From an uncultured cyanobacterium (GTDB taxonomy: Bacteria; Cyanobacteriota; Cyanobacteriia; PCC-6307; Cyanobiaceae): a stretch of 64,000 nt of DNA. A model generated the notes under the pieces. That model worked only from the letters and a program-made list of their open reading frames with translations, was not told the DNA's origin and did no database searches. The translations under genes were made by a program, and so were the position numbers. The stretch covers positions 26,196 to 90,195 of the forward strand of contig CAIZQU010000096.1 of NCBI GenBank assembly GCA_903935205.1, in the 5' to 3' direction. Of the stretch, positions 9,662 to 19,243 are shown in pieces. Within the stretch, counting starts at the first letter, position 1. Every line of letters starts with the position of its first letter.

Positions 9662-10735
9662 ATGGCGCTCGTCCCGCTTCGGCTGCTGCTCGACCATGCC
9701 GCCGAAAACGGCTACGGCATTCCTGCGTTCAACGTGAACAACCTGGAGCAGGTTCAGTCGATCATGGAGGCGGCCCACGAGACCGACTCTCCGGTCATTC
9801 TGCAGGCCTCCCGTGGCGCCCGCCAGTACGCCGGTGAAAGTTTTCTGCGCCACCTGATCCTGGCCGCCGTCGAGACCTATCCCGACATTCCGGTGGTGAT
9901 GCACCAGGACCATGGCAACAGCCCTGCCACCTGCTACGGCGCCGCTGCCAACGGCTTCACCTCGGTGATGATGGATGGCTCGCTGATGGCCGACGCCAAG
10001 ACCCCCGCCACCTACGAGTACAACGTGGCGGTCACCAAAGAGGTGGTGGATGTGGCCCATGCCATCGGCGTCAGCGTCGAGGGTGAGCTCGGCTGCCTGG
10101 GCTCCCTGGAGACCGGCATGGGTGAGGCCGAGGACGGCCACGGCTTCGAGGGCAAGCTCGACCACAGCCAGCTGCTGACCGATCCCGCCGAGGCCGCCGA
10201 CTTCGTCTCCAAGACCAAGGTCGACGCCCTGGCGATCGCCATCGGCACCAGCCACGGCGCCTACAAGTTCACCCGCAAGCCCACCGGCGAAGTTCTGGCG
10301 ATCAGCCGCATCGCTGAGATCCACAAGGCCATCCCCAACACCCACCTGGTGATGCACGGCTCCTCCTCGGTGCCCCAGGAGTGGCTGGACATGATCAACC
10401 AGTACGGCGGTGCCATCCCCGAAACCTACGGTGTGCCGGTGGAGGAGATTCAGGAAGGCATCCGCAATGGCGTGCGCAAGGTGAACATCGACACCGACAA
10501 CCGCCTGGCCTTCACCGCTGCCATCCGCGAGGCGGCCGCCAAGGATCCTGCCAACTTCGACCCCCGCCACTTCAACAAGCCCGCACGGGCTTACATGAAG
10601 CAGGTCTGTCTCGATCGCTATCAGCAGTTCTGGTGCGCCGGCAACGCCAGCAAGATCAAGCAGCGCGACATCAACTACTACGCCGCCCTTTATGCCAAGG
10701 GTGCCCTCGATCCCAAGAGCGCCGTTGCCGTCTGA
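9662..10735 (+). CDS. fba: Fructose-bisphosphate aldolase, class II
   Basis: Zn2+-dependent aldol condensation of dihydroxyacetone phosphate with glyceraldehyde 3-phosphate (and with erythrose 4-phosphate in the Calvin cycle). The protein is 357 aa. Metal and substrate motifs seen: VMHQDHGN with a zinc histidine, [36 protein letters not shown] and [11 protein letters not shown]. The frame is open far upstream, but the ATG at 9662 starts [13 protein letters not shown], the normal beginning. A strong terminator follows the stop, so this gene ends its transcription unit. Codon choice is strongly biased to C-ending codons, fitting high expression. Confidence 0.97.
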   Translation: MALVPLRLLLDHAAENGYGIPAFNVNNLEQVQSIMEAAHETDSPVILQASRGARQYAGESFLRHLILAAVETYPDIPVVMHQDHGNSPATCYGAAANGFTSVMMDGSLMADAKTPATYEYNVAVTKEVVDVAHAIGVSVEGELGCLGSLETGMGEAEDGHGFEGKLDHSQLLTDPAEAADFVSKTKVDALAIAIGTSHGAYKFTRKPTGEVLAISRIAEIHKAIPNTHLVMHGSSSVPQEWLDMINQYGGAIPETYGVPVEEIQEGIRNGVRKVNIDTDNRLAFTAAIREAAAKDPANFDPRHFNKPARAYMKQVCLDRYQQFWCAGNASKIKQRDINYYAALYAKGALDPKSAVAV

Positions 10736-10762
10736 TCGACGGGGCTGTTTGCCTTTCCTCCT

Positions 10763-10787
10763 GGGGCCCATCGGGCCCCTTTTCTTT
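10763..10787 (+). terminator. Rho-independent terminator after fba
   Basis: GGGGCCC, loop ATC, GGGCCCC, then TTTTCTTTT. The perfect 7-bp GC stem and T-rich tail sit 27 bases after the fba stop, between two convergent genes. On the opposite strand an A-rich run precedes the stem, so it could also stop transcription of the UPF0182 gene weakly. Confidence 0.9.
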
Positions 10788-10824
10788 TGGAGGTTGTCAA
10801 GCTTCTGGTAGGGGAGCGATGGGT

Positions 10825-13755
10825 TCAGCCTCCAGGAGCTGCCGCCGGCCTTACAGGGGCCGCCGGTGAACCAGCGCTCACCACAGAGGCCTTGCCCTTG
10901 CGGCTGACCAATTCAGCCAGGGCCTGCTTCAGGCTGCGCTCCATCACGATCGTGCGGCCATCGGTCACCACCACGCGCACCAGGGTGGGAAGGTCGCTGT
11001 TGGAGGATTGCAGATAGATCGGCTCCACATAGAGCAGCCCCCTGCCCACCGGGAGAACCAGCAGATTGCCGTGGATCACCCTGGAGCCAGCCCTGTTCCA
11101 GAGCCCGAACTGATAACTGATCGCCGGGTCCTGTTCGATCAGGGCCGACACCTGCTGGGGCCCCAGCAGCAGCCTCTGTTGCGGGAAGCGCACCAGCAGC
11201 AGCTCGCCGTAGTTCGGCGGATCGTTGCGGGCCGCCAACCAGGCCACCAGGTTGGGGCGGCGCAGGGGCGAGAAAGGCAGCAGGAGCACAAATTCTGAGC
11301 GCTTCTGGCCTGGCAGCTGCAGAGTGAGGTGATAGGGCTCCACCGGGGTATTGCTGGAGCCATAGATCTCGAGAGGCACCGCCCAGACATCATCACCGTT
11401 GTAAAAAGTGCGCACGTCGGTGACGTGGTACCGCAGCAGCCTTTCCGCCTGAATCGCAAACTGGCTACGCGGCACCTGGATATGGGCCTGGAGAGCCTCA
11501 GGCATCGCCGCGAGCGGGCGGAACAGTTCCGGGAAGGCGCGGCGCCAGGTGGCCAGGACAGGATCGCTGGGATCGCTCACATAGAGCCAGACCTTGCCGT
11601 TGTAGGCATCGACCACGGCCTTGACGGGGTTGCGGAAATAGCGGATACCACTGGGATTGGCCTCGGAATAGGGATAGCTATCACTGGTCGTGAACCCATC
11701 CAACAACCAGTACTGATGTTGATCGCTGGAATAATCCGGGCTGCCCGTCACCCTGGCCGAAACAAGATAGGGCTGACTTTCGAAGCGTAGAAATGGCGCC
11801 AGGGCCCGCAGCCTTTCGCTGACCTGGCGGCGTAGATGCAGGCGCGAGCCCTCGGTGAGCGAGCCTGAGAAGAGCAGCCGTGGCTCACGCAGATAGGCGG
11901 CTGCCATCAGCCTCTGGTGCGGGCCGTTGACCGGTAATCCGCCCGTGCCGCTGTAGTGGGAGTAGATGTTGAGCTCGCCTTCCGGGTAGTCGAACTCCCG
12001 GACCTGCGAGGGGGCGATGATGTAAGCGGCGGGCGCCGAGCCGTAATATAGGCGCGGCCGACCAACCGGCAGGGCCGATCGCGCCCCGGCGTCGCTGATC
12101 CCGAGGGAGGAGATACCCTGCACCCGCCCACTGCGGCCGAGGTCCTTGACGAAGAACAGCGGCAGGCCATCGGGCCCGAAGGCATTCACCGGAGACACGG
12201 TGAAGCCATAGCCGTGGGTGAACACCATGTGACGGTTCAGCCAGGTGCGTGAATCGAGGGCGAGACTCCCCGTATCGAGTTCGCGGGCCGTGATCAGCAC
12301 CTGTTGCGACCCTTGGTCGGCCCTGTCCCCGGCGAGGGGATAGCGATCGACGGCGGCCGAGAAGAATCGGTAATAGAGGCGCAGCTGCTGCAGCTGACGG
12401 TTGGTGGCCAGCAGCGGCTTGCTGTCCCAGAGGCGGACGTTGGCCAGGGTCCCCGGGGCGCTGCGCAGGTCCTCGGGCCGCAGCTCCTGGCGGGGCTCCT
12501 GGGCTAGCTGGCGCACAGCCGACAGTCCAAAGGCCCGGCGGGTTCCCTCGATCGAGCGTTGCAGGTAGGGGGCCTCAATCGCCAGCTCCCGTGGCTGAAC
12601 CACCAGCCGCTGCACCAGCGGCGCCACGATCCATTCGACGAAGGGAACCAACAGGGCTGTGGTCGCCAGCGGAATCAGGGCTCCGCGGCGCAGCCACCCC
12701 CTGGGGAGTGGCACCATCAGTCCCACGGCGGTCAGCAGCAGCAGGGCCGCCAGGATCAGGCGCAGGGGAAGCCTGACATGCAGGTCGACGAAACCGGCCC
12801 CGGCCGCCACGCCACTGCCCCGCACCATCAGATCAAAGGGGGCGAAGGCATTGCTCAACGAGGCCATCACCGCCAACACCGCCAGCTGGGGCTGAAGCAC
12901 CCGTTGCTGGGCCTTGCTGAGGCCCGGGTAGCGCAGATCGCTGAGGCTCGTGCCCTCGGTGAGGGTGAGCCAGAGGCAGCCCGCCAACCCCATGGCGGCC
13001 TGGGCGATGACCACGCTGACCAGCAGATGCAGGGCCGGCAGCTGCAGCACCGTGAAGGACAGGTCGAATCCGGCCACCGGATCGTGTTGACCGAAAGGAG
13101 AGGCGAGCAGGGCGGGCACCCAGAGGCTCCAGCCGCGGGCCAGGGCGGTGGCCGACGCGATCAGGGCCGCTCCGAGGGTGATCCGCAGGGTGCTGTAGGG
13201 CCAGAGCAGCAGGGGCAGCACCAATCCCATGGCCAGACCGAGAAACAGCCAGGGAGGCAAGTCGGCCAGCATCGGGATTCCGGTGATCACCCGGCCGCTG
13301 AAGGGGGAAGCGATCAGGTCGCGGGCCTGCACCAGCAGGTAGGTGAGACCGCCGGCGAACAACAGCAGCAGGCTGCCGAGCAGGAGAAGCAGCGGCAGGG
13401 ACGACAGGGTCAGCAGAGGCAGGTCTGGAATCGGCTTGGGGGCGGCGGTCTGCCGCAGGCGCCAACAGCGCTGCAGCTGCTGCAGCTGGAGGGGAATCCC
13501 CAGACCCAGGACCAGGGTGAAGGCGATCAGCTGCAGCAGCCAGCGGCGCAACAGCACCACTTCCGCATCAAATTGGGCAAACCACTGCCACTCGATGCCA
13601 AGCCGGGGCAACAGCACCGCCAGGCCAAGGACCAGGGCCAGCAGTGCCAGCAGGGAGACCAGCGGGAACTGGGACCGGGGGGACTGAGGTGGTGCCGAGG
13701 GGAACCGGGACGGGGTTGCCGGCCGCAGACCGCCGGCGGAGGCTGGGGGTTTCAC
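10825..13755 (-). CDS. UPF0182 family membrane protein
   Basis: 976 aa from a GTG start. The first roughly 420 residues contain about seven hydrophobic membrane segments, beginning with LVSLLALLALVLGLAVLLPR and followed by the family-like WQWFAQFDAEVVLLRRWLLQ. The remaining 550 residues are a soluble, probably extracytoplasmic domain with conserved-looking pieces such as HMVFTHGYGFTVSPVNAFGP and LPVGRGLLYVEPIYLQSSN. Length and layout match the UPF0182 family, which is widespread in cyanobacteria and actinobacteria and has no established function. It is convergent with fba and divergent from thrC, with an inverted repeat in the shared upstream region. Confidence 0.9.
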   Translation of the reverse strand: MKPPASAGGLRPATPSRFPSAPPQSPRSQFPLVSLLALLALVLGLAVLLPRLGIEWQWFAQFDAEVVLLRRWLLQLIAFTLVLGLGIPLQLQQLQRCWRLRQTAAPKPIPDLPLLTLSSLPLLLLLGSLLLLFAGGLTYLLVQARDLIASPFSGRVITGIPMLADLPPWLFLGLAMGLVLPLLLWPYSTLRITLGAALIASATALARGWSLWVPALLASPFGQHDPVAGFDLSFTVLQLPALHLLVSVVIAQAAMGLAGCLWLTLTEGTSLSDLRYPGLSKAQQRVLQPQLAVLAVMASLSNAFAPFDLMVRGSGVAAGAGFVDLHVRLPLRLILAALLLLTAVGLMVPLPRGWLRRGALIPLATTALLVPFVEWIVAPLVQRLVVQPRELAIEAPYLQRSIEGTRRAFGLSAVRQLAQEPRQELRPEDLRSAPGTLANVRLWDSKPLLATNRQLQQLRLYYRFFSAAVDRYPLAGDRADQGSQQVLITARELDTGSLALDSRTWLNRHMVFTHGYGFTVSPVNAFGPDGLPLFFVKDLGRSGRVQGISSLGISDAGARSALPVGRPRLYYGSAPAAYIIAPSQVREFDYPEGELNIYSHYSGTGGLPVNGPHQRLMAAAYLREPRLLFSGSLTEGSRLHLRRQVSERLRALAPFLRFESQPYLVSARVTGSPDYSSDQHQYWLLDGFTTSDSYPYSEANPSGIRYFRNPVKAVVDAYNGKVWLYVSDPSDPVLATWRRAFPELFRPLAAMPEALQAHIQVPRSQFAIQAERLLRYHVTDVRTFYNGDDVWAVPLEIYGSSNTPVEPYHLTLQLPGQKRSEFVLLLPFSPLRRPNLVAWLAARNDPPNYGELLLVRFPQQRLLLGPQQVSALIEQDPAISYQFGLWNRAGSRVIHGNLLVLPVGRGLLYVEPIYLQSSNSDLPTLVRVVVTDGRTIVMERSLKQALAELVSRKGKASVVSAGSPAAPVRPAAAPGG

Positions 13756-13809
13756 CGTTTGAGGCTAGGAACAGGGGAGGAGGGGTCAAGCCCACGCCAT
13801 CAGGACCTG

Positions 13810-13834
13810 ATACCCGAGTTCTGATATCGGGTAT
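13810..13834. promoter_or_regulatory. Inverted repeat in the UPF0182 / thrC divergent promoter region
   Basis: ATACCCGA and TCGGGTAT are perfect 8-bp arms separated by 9 bases. They lie 54 bp from the UPF0182 start and 53 bp from the thrC start, nearly the midpoint of the 132-bp divergent intergenic region. The arrangement suits a dimeric repressor or activator site acting on both genes, but could also be an RNA hairpin in a leader. No regulator is identified. Confidence 0.45.
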
Positions 13835-13887
13835 TACTGGGCCCATCGGAAGCCGCTGCTAATTTCCTCCCATCGCTGGCCTGAGCC

Positions 13888-15171
13888 GTGACCGCCACCC
13901 TCTCCCGCTCTACCTTCTCCGGTCTGCGCTGCAAGGAATGCGGCCACCCCTATCCGGCCGGCGCCCGCCATGTCTGTGAAGACGTCTGCTTCGGCCCCCT
14001 GGAGGTCGTCTACGACTACGAGGCCATCCGCAGTCGCGTCAGCCGGGCCACGATCGAAGCCGGGCCCGTGTCGATCTGGCGCTATCGGGAGTTCCTGCCG
14101 ATCGAAGCCGATCCGATCGATGTCGGCACCGGCTTCACCCCCCTGCTGCGGGCCAACCGTCTGGCCCGTCGCCTGGGCCTGAACAATCTCTACATCAAGA
14201 ACGACGGCGTCAACATGCCGACGCTCTCCTTCAAGGACCGCGTCGTTTCCGTGGCCCTCAGCCGCGCCCGCGAGCTGGGTTTCAGCACTGTGAGCTGCGC
14301 CAGCACCGGCAACCTCGCCAACTCGACCGCCGCGATCGCCGCCCACGCCGGGCTCGAGTGCTGTGTGTTCATTCCCAGCGATCTCGAGCTGGGCAAGGTG
14401 CTGGGCACCCTGATCTACAACCCCACCGTGATGGCGGTGAAGGGCAATTACGACCAGGTCAATCGCCTCTGTTCCGAGGTGGCCAACACCCACGGATGGG
14501 GCTTCGTGAACATCAATCTCCGCCCCTACTACTCGGAAGGATCCAAGACCCTCGGCTATGAGGTGATCGAACAGCTTGGCTGGCAGCTTCCCGACCACGT
14601 GGTCGCTCCCCTGGCCTCCGGCTCCCTGTTCACCAAGATCCACAAGGGCTTCCAGGAGTTTGTCAAGGTGGGCCTGGTCGATGAAAAGCCGGTCCGTTTC
14701 AGCGGTGCCCAGGCCGAGGGCTGCAGTCCGATCGCCCAGGCCTTTGCCGAAGGCCGCGACTTCATCACCCCGGTCAAGCCCAACACGATTGCCAAGTCGA
14801 TCGCCATCGGCAATCCCGCCGATGGCCCCTATGCCATCGACATCGCCAACCGCACGGGTGGATCCATCGCCGCCGTCAGCGATGCCGAGATCATCGCCGG
14901 CATCCAGCTGCTCGCCGAAACCGAGGGCATCTTCACCGAAACCGCCGGCGGCACCACGATCGCGGTGCTCAAGAAGCTGGTCGAACAGGGCAAGATCGAT
15001 CCCTCTGAAACCACCGTCGCCTACATCACCGGTAACGGGCTCAAGACCACCGAAGCCGTCGCCAGCGCCATCGGTGAACCCTTCCTGATCGAGGCCCAGC
15101 TCGACAGCTTCAACAGCGCCTGGGACAGGGCCCAGTCCCTGCATCGCGCCACCTGGGAAACGGTGGGCTGA
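13888..15171 (+). CDS. thrC: Threonine synthase
   Basis: PLP enzyme converting O-phosphohomoserine to threonine. The protein is 427 aa from a GTG start. An N-terminal zinc-ribbon-like segment (LRCKECGHPY, then two more cysteines) precedes the fold-type II PLP domain. The Schiff-base lysine lies in LSFKDRVVSVA, the phosphate-binding loop in CASTGNLANSTAA, and further motifs in APLASGSLFTKI and AYITGNGLKTTE. Because of its fold it could in principle act on other phosphorylated amino acids. A MoaD/ThiS-like carrier gene follows 111 bp downstream in the same direction, which is notable for this enzyme family. Confidence 0.93.
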   Translation: MTATLSRSTFSGLRCKECGHPYPAGARHVCEDVCFGPLEVVYDYEAIRSRVSRATIEAGPVSIWRYREFLPIEADPIDVGTGFTPLLRANRLARRLGLNNLYIKNDGVNMPTLSFKDRVVSVALSRARELGFSTVSCASTGNLANSTAAIAAHAGLECCVFIPSDLELGKVLGTLIYNPTVMAVKGNYDQVNRLCSEVANTHGWGFVNINLRPYYSEGSKTLGYEVIEQLGWQLPDHVVAPLASGSLFTKIHKGFQEFVKVGLVDEKPVRFSGAQAEGCSPIAQAFAEGRDFITPVKPNTIAKSIAIGNPADGPYAIDIANRTGGSIAAVSDAEIIAGIQLLAETEGIFTETAGGTTIAVLKKLVEQGKIDPSETTVAYITGNGLKTTEAVASAIGEPFLIEAQLDSFNSAWDRAQSLHRATWETVG

Positions 15172-15282
15172 ATCCCGCCCTCCAACGCCCAGCGCGGCTG
15201 GCCACCCCAAGCGCGATTCCAGAGCCCGGAACCTCCCACGCGTCCGGTCTCACACCCTCATCCCCCCTTCATCCCCGATCCC

Positions 15283-15558
15283 ATGGCCGTCCAGGTCCTG
15301 ATTCCCCCCGCCCTGCAAACCCTCACCAGCGGTGAGGCCAGCGTCAGCCTTGAGGCCAACAGCATCGATGGCCTGCTGGCGGCCCTGGAGGAGCGTTTCC
15401 CCGGGTTTGGCGGGCGCATCTGTGACGAAAGCGGCAAGTTGCGCCGCTTCCTCAACCTTTACGTGAACAGCGAAGACATCCGTTTTCTCGACAACCAGGC
15501 AACCGCCCTCGCCGATGGGGATGAGGTCAGCATCGTCCCGGCGGTGGCTGGTGGCTGA
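15283..15558 (+). CDS. MoaD/ThiS-family ubiquitin-like sulfur carrier
   Basis: 91 aa with the beta-grasp pattern: VQVLIPPALQTLTSG, a central helix SIDGLLAALEERFPGF, LRRFLNLYVNSEDIRFL, and LADGDEVSIVPAVAGG ending in the diglycine needed for adenylation and thiocarboxylation. It is not next to moaE or thi genes. Instead it follows thrC. In Mycobacterium the relative CysO donates sulfur to the PLP enzyme CysM, which shares the fold of ThrC, so a role in amino-acid sulfur chemistry is possible but unproven. Activation would need an E1-like protein, which is not in this window. Confidence 0.85.
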   Translation: MAVQVLIPPALQTLTSGEASVSLEANSIDGLLAALEERFPGFGGRICDESGKLRRFLNLYVNSEDIRFLDNQATALADGDEVSIVPAVAGG

Positions 15559-15658
15559 CCGGCTGGCCCTGCGGCCTAACCCTCGGGTCCTTCCCAGCCC
15601 CATGCCGTCAGCTGACGGACCGACTCCATAGGGTGGAAGGCCTGCGGTTGCTCGGCTG

Positions 15659-16777
15659 GTGATGCAGATCCCTTCGTCCTCCCTCGACCCCCTGGCCTCC
15701 GGCGCCACAACGGCGACCACCCTGTCCCCAGTCCTGGCTCAAGACACGACCGGCCCCGCTGCGGCTCCTGCCGAGCAGCAGCGGCCTGCCGCCGGTCCGC
15801 CACCCCTGCAGGGCATCCCAGGACAGAGCCTCCCCGAGGCTGACCTCGAGGCCGTCGCTCTGATCTACGACTACCCCCAGGCGGCCAATCCGGTGAGGCC
15901 CGGTCTCACCGAGCCTCTCCCCCTGCAGCGTTGGGATGCCGCAAGCCACGGCACTGGCCCCACCGCCATCCATCCCCTCGATCTGGCTTCCGCACTCCGC
16001 TGCGAGGGCCCGCTCACCAGTCCGGCCCTGGCGGCCCACATCCTCCGCATCCAGGCCGGTGACGCCCTCGAGCTGCCCGCCGTCGCCAGCAGCTCCCTGC
16101 TGGTCGTGCTCCGCGGACGTGGGGCTCTCCAGCGTCCCGCCGGGATGGGATCGGAGTCGCTGGCCATCGCCTGGGGTCCAGGCGATGTGGTGGTGCTGCC
16201 GGCAGGACCGACGCCGCGCCTGCAGGCTGGCGAGGAGAGCAGCCTGTTCTGGGTCCATGACGGGCCGTTGCTGCACTATCTGGGGGTCACACCGACGGCG
16301 CCCCGCTTTCGGCCTGCCCTGTACCGGGCCGAGCGGCTGGAGGCGGAACTGGCGCGGCTGGAGGCCGACCACTCCAGCAGCCGGGCCAATCGTCTCAGCC
16401 TGTTGCTCGGTCACGTGGATCTGCCCGCCAGTCGCACCGTGAGCCATACCCTCTGGGCGATGCTCGGCCTGGTACCGCCGGGGGCCGTCCAGCCTCCCCA
16501 TCGCCATCAGTCGGTGGCGATCGACCTGATCCTCGACTGCGACCCCGGTTGTTACACCCTGGTGGGTACAGAGCTCGATCCGCAGGGCCAGATCCGCAAT
16601 CCTCAGCGCATCGACTGGGAGCCCGGTGGTGTCTTCCTCACGCCCCCGGGGCTCTGGCATGCCCACGTCAACACCAGTGGCCGCACAGCCCGGCTGATGC
16701 CGATTCAGGACGCGGGATTACACACCTACCTGCGCAGCCTCGACATCCGCTTTGCCGGCGGCGGGCTCGGCGCCTAG
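15659..16777 (+). CDS. Bicupin, gentisate 1,2-dioxygenase-like
   Basis: About 372 aa. A disordered N-terminal 50 residues is followed by two cupin barrels. The first (about residues 105-200) has no clear metal histidines. The second (about 250-360) has PPGAVQPPHRHQSVAIDLIL and LTPPGLWHAHVN, whose histidines could bind Fe2+. The layout resembles bacterial gentisate dioxygenases and their uncharacterised cyanobacterial relatives; the substrate is unknown. The start is uncertain, since upstream codons are low-complexity. Its 3' end overlaps the end of the convergent ftsH gene by 60 bases. Confidence 0.7.
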   Translation: MMQIPSSSLDPLASGATTATTLSPVLAQDTTGPAAAPAEQQRPAAGPPPLQGIPGQSLPEADLEAVALIYDYPQAANPVRPGLTEPLPLQRWDAASHGTGPTAIHPLDLASALRCEGPLTSPALAAHILRIQAGDALELPAVASSSLLVVLRGRGALQRPAGMGSESLAIAWGPGDVVVLPAGPTPRLQAGEESSLFWVHDGPLLHYLGVTPTAPRFRPALYRAERLEAELARLEADHSSSRANRLSLLLGHVDLPASRTVSHTLWAMLGLVPPGAVQPPHRHQSVAIDLILDCDPGCYTLVGTELDPQGQIRNPQRIDWEPGGVFLTPPGLWHAHVNTSGRTARLMPIQDAGLHTYLRSLDIRFAGGGLGA

Positions 16778-18976
16778 GGGGTCGAAGAGATCCAGAGAGA
16801 TCCTGGGCAGCTGGGGATGGGCTTCCTCCCAGGCCTGGACCTCAGCGCGGAAGCTCTCACCAGCGATCGTTTCCTCCTGGATCAGCCGCTCGACCAACCG
16901 ATCGATCAGATCCCGGCGCGGCTTCAGCGTCGCCACGGCCAGATCGAGGGCATGCATGGCCAGGGAACGCACCTGAGCATCGATCAGCCGACCGGTGCGG
17001 CTGGAGTAGTTGGCTTCGGAGCGGATCCAGTCCCGGCCCAGGAAGACCTGGCCCCCGTCCGACTCGAGGGCCACAGGGCCCAGGCTGGAGAAGCCGTAGC
17101 GGGTGACCATTTCGCGGCAGATCTGGCTGACGGTCTGGAGATCACCGGCGGCCCCCTGGGTCACCTCGCTGGGGCCGAACACCACGATCTCGGCGGCCCG
17201 TCCCCCGAGAACCACCACCAGGCGGGCCTGCAGGTAGGCCCTGCTGATCAGACCCGAATCGAGGATGTCCTCATCGGGCATGGTGCGGGCAAAGCCTCCG
17301 ATGCCGCCGGCGCGGGGCAACAGGGTCACCTTGTCGAGACGGTCAGCCCTGGGGATCAACGTGGTGAGGAGGGCGTGGCCCACCTCGTGGTAGGCGATCA
17401 ACCGCTTCTTGGCGCTGTCCTGCAATGGCGCAGCGGTCAGGCCCATGGTGATCCGTTCCAGGGCATCACTGATGGCGCCGTCGTCGATCCGGTCCTGGTG
17501 GCGACGGGCGGTGAGGATCGCCGCCTCATTGAGCAGGTTGGAGAGGTCGGCTCCCGAAAAGCCGGGGGTGCGAGCGGCCCAGTCGGCCAGGGAGACGGCA
17601 TCGGCCAGGGGGCGGCTGCGGGCATGGACCGAGAGGATCTCCTCCCGTCCCCGGCGGTCGGGGAGATCCACGGTGATGCGTCGGTCGAAGCGACCCGGCC
17701 GCATCAAGGCCGTATCGAGCACATCGGGCCTGTTGGTGGCGGCCAGCAGAATCACCCCAGAGTTGTCCTCAAAGCCATCCATCTCGGTGAGGAGTTGGTT
17801 GAGGGTCTGTTCGCGTTCATCGTTGCCGCCCCCGATTCCCGCCCCACGCTGGCGGCCGACGGCATCGATCTCATCGATGAAGATGATGCATGGAGCCTTG
17901 GCCTTGGCCTGGCGGAACAGATCCCGCACCCGGCTGGCGCCAACGCCGACGAACATCTCCACGAACTCGGAGGCTGCCATCGAGAAAAAGGGCACCCCGG
18001 CCTCGCCGGCGATGGCACGGGCCAGCAGGGTCTTGCCGGTGCCAGGTGGGCCGATCAACAGCACACCCTTGGGAATCTTGGCCCCGATCGCCGTGAACCG
18101 CTCCGGGGCCCGCAGAAAGGTGACCACCTCCTGCAGCTCCTCCTTGGCTTCACCGATGCCCGCCACATCCTCAAAGCGCACGGGCACGCTCCCCTCAGAC
18201 TGCAGCCGCGGCTGGCTGCGGCCAAAGCCGAGGGCGCGGTTGGCCACCTGGGCAGAGCGGCGGATCAGGAGCGTCAGACCGGCGAGGAGCAGCAGGACCA
18301 GCAGCAGATTGCCGAGCAGGCCCGCCACCGCCTCATCCCGCTGTTCATCGCGCACGCTCAGCGCCACCCTGGCTCGCTCGGCGCTGCGCAACAGGACCTG
18401 GTTGTCGTTGAACAGGGCCACATCGGCGCGCCGTCCATCGCGGTAGGTCACCGTCACCAGCCGCTGACGGGGCGCCAGCAGCAGATCCTGCACACGTCCG
18501 GCGTTGATGTCCTGCAATAACTGGCTGTAGGAGGGCTGTTCACCCCCCAGGCTGCGCAGGGAGAAGGACCCATCCCGGGTCGGCGGGGTCCCGCCAGGTC
18601 GTACCGCTGCGGGCCGTGCCTCTGGCCTGGCGCCCCGATCGCCCGCACTGGCCGGCGGCGCTGCCGTTGGCGTGGCCGGCGCCGGGACGGCTTGGGGCTT
18701 CGCGGTCCCCGTGGGGGCCGGTGTGGTGCCCTCGGTGGCGGAGACATTGGCCAGCAGGATGGATCCATCCCGGAGGGATGGGGAGCCGCCCAGCGCTTCC
18801 GGGTCAGCAAAAACGGGTCGGATCGGCGGGTTGGATGCGGTGGCGGCTGCCACGGCTGGTGGGGCGGCGGATGGCGCGCTCGCCGCGTTGCCCTGGCTTG
18901 CGGAAGAAGTGGGCAGGGCCAGGGGCTGCCAAGGCTGCAGCACCGGACTCTGGGACGAGGAAAACGACGATGCCAC
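16718..18976 (-). CDS. ftsH: FtsH-type AAA+ zinc metalloprotease with atypical N-terminus
   Basis: Membrane-bound ATP-dependent protease that degrades damaged proteins; in cyanobacteria relatives act in photosystem repair. The protein is 752 aa, longer than the usual 600-650. Features: a Pro/Ala/Ser-rich extension (residues 1-145), a periplasmic-like region (about 148-215), one clear membrane helix (about 219-238), Walker A GPPGTGKT (309-316), Walker B IIFIDEI (364-370), and the zinc site HEVGH (530-534) with the downstream protease domain. A hydrophobic first helix before the periplasmic region, usual for FtsH, is not seen after the GTG start. The gene is divergent from rpmF, 87 bp away. Confidence 0.9.
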   Translation of the reverse strand: MASSFSSSQSPVLQPWQPLALPTSSASQGNAASAPSAAPPAVAAATASNPPIRPVFADPEALGGSPSLRDGSILLANVSATEGTTPAPTGTAKPQAVPAPATPTAAPPASAGDRGARPEARPAAVRPGGTPPTRDGSFSLRSLGGEQPSYSQLLQDINAGRVQDLLLAPRQRLVTVTYRDGRRADVALFNDNQVLLRSAERARVALSVRDEQRDEAVAGLLGNLLLVLLLLAGLTLLIRRSAQVANRALGFGRSQPRLQSEGSVPVRFEDVAGIGEAKEELQEVVTFLRAPERFTAIGAKIPKGVLLIGPPGTGKTLLARAIAGEAGVPFFSMAASEFVEMFVGVGASRVRDLFRQAKAKAPCIIFIDEIDAVGRQRGAGIGGGNDEREQTLNQLLTEMDGFEDNSGVILLAATNRPDVLDTALMRPGRFDRRITVDLPDRRGREEILSVHARSRPLADAVSLADWAARTPGFSGADLSNLLNEAAILTARRHQDRIDDGAISDALERITMGLTAAPLQDSAKKRLIAYHEVGHALLTTLIPRADRLDKVTLLPRAGGIGGFARTMPDEDILDSGLISRAYLQARLVVVLGGRAAEIVVFGPSEVTQGAAGDLQTVSQICREMVTRYGFSSLGPVALESDGGQVFLGRDWIRSEANYSSRTGRLIDAQVRSLAMHALDLAVATLKPRRDLIDRLVERLIQEETIAGESFRAEVQAWEEAHPQLPRISLDLFDPLGAEPAAGKADVEAAQVGV

Positions 18977-19063
18977 GGCGCTGCCTAGCAGACCGAAACC
19001 ATAGCGATTGACGAAAGGCGAGGCCGCAGCGGATGATCGTCGTTTGCATTTAGTGGTCCAGGG

Positions 19064-19243
19064 ATGGCTGTTCCCAAGAAGAAAACGTCAAAAGGCAAGC
19101 GCAACCAGCGCCATGCCCATTGGAAGGCCAAGGCAGGGGTTGCCGCCGCCAAGGCCCTCTCGATCGGCAAGGCCGTGCTGAGTGGCCGGGCCCAGGGCTT
19201 CGTCTACCCGATCGCCACCGAAGCTGAGGAGAGCGACAGCTGA
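19064..19243 (+). CDS. rpmF: 50S ribosomal protein L32
   Basis: Short gene of 59 codons. The product starts [20 protein letters not shown], the classic L32 beginning: basic, with the KKKTSK and RxxHW pattern. It continues with [12 protein letters not shown] and ends in acidic EAEESDS. The zinc-binding cysteines of some L32 proteins are absent, as in many cyanobacteria. It is divergent from ftsH and its last 40 bases overlap the 3' end of the convergent glycerate-kinase-like gene. Confidence 0.95.
   Translation: MAVPKKKTSKGKRNQRHAHWKAKAGVAAAKALSIGKAVLSGRAQGFVYPIATEAEESDS

Noticed and set aside
12559..13824. Plus-strand open frame of 421 codons, Gln/Gly-rich
   Set aside because: It lies antisense to the membrane domain of the UPF0182 gene, and Gln-rich code is the complement of Leu codons.
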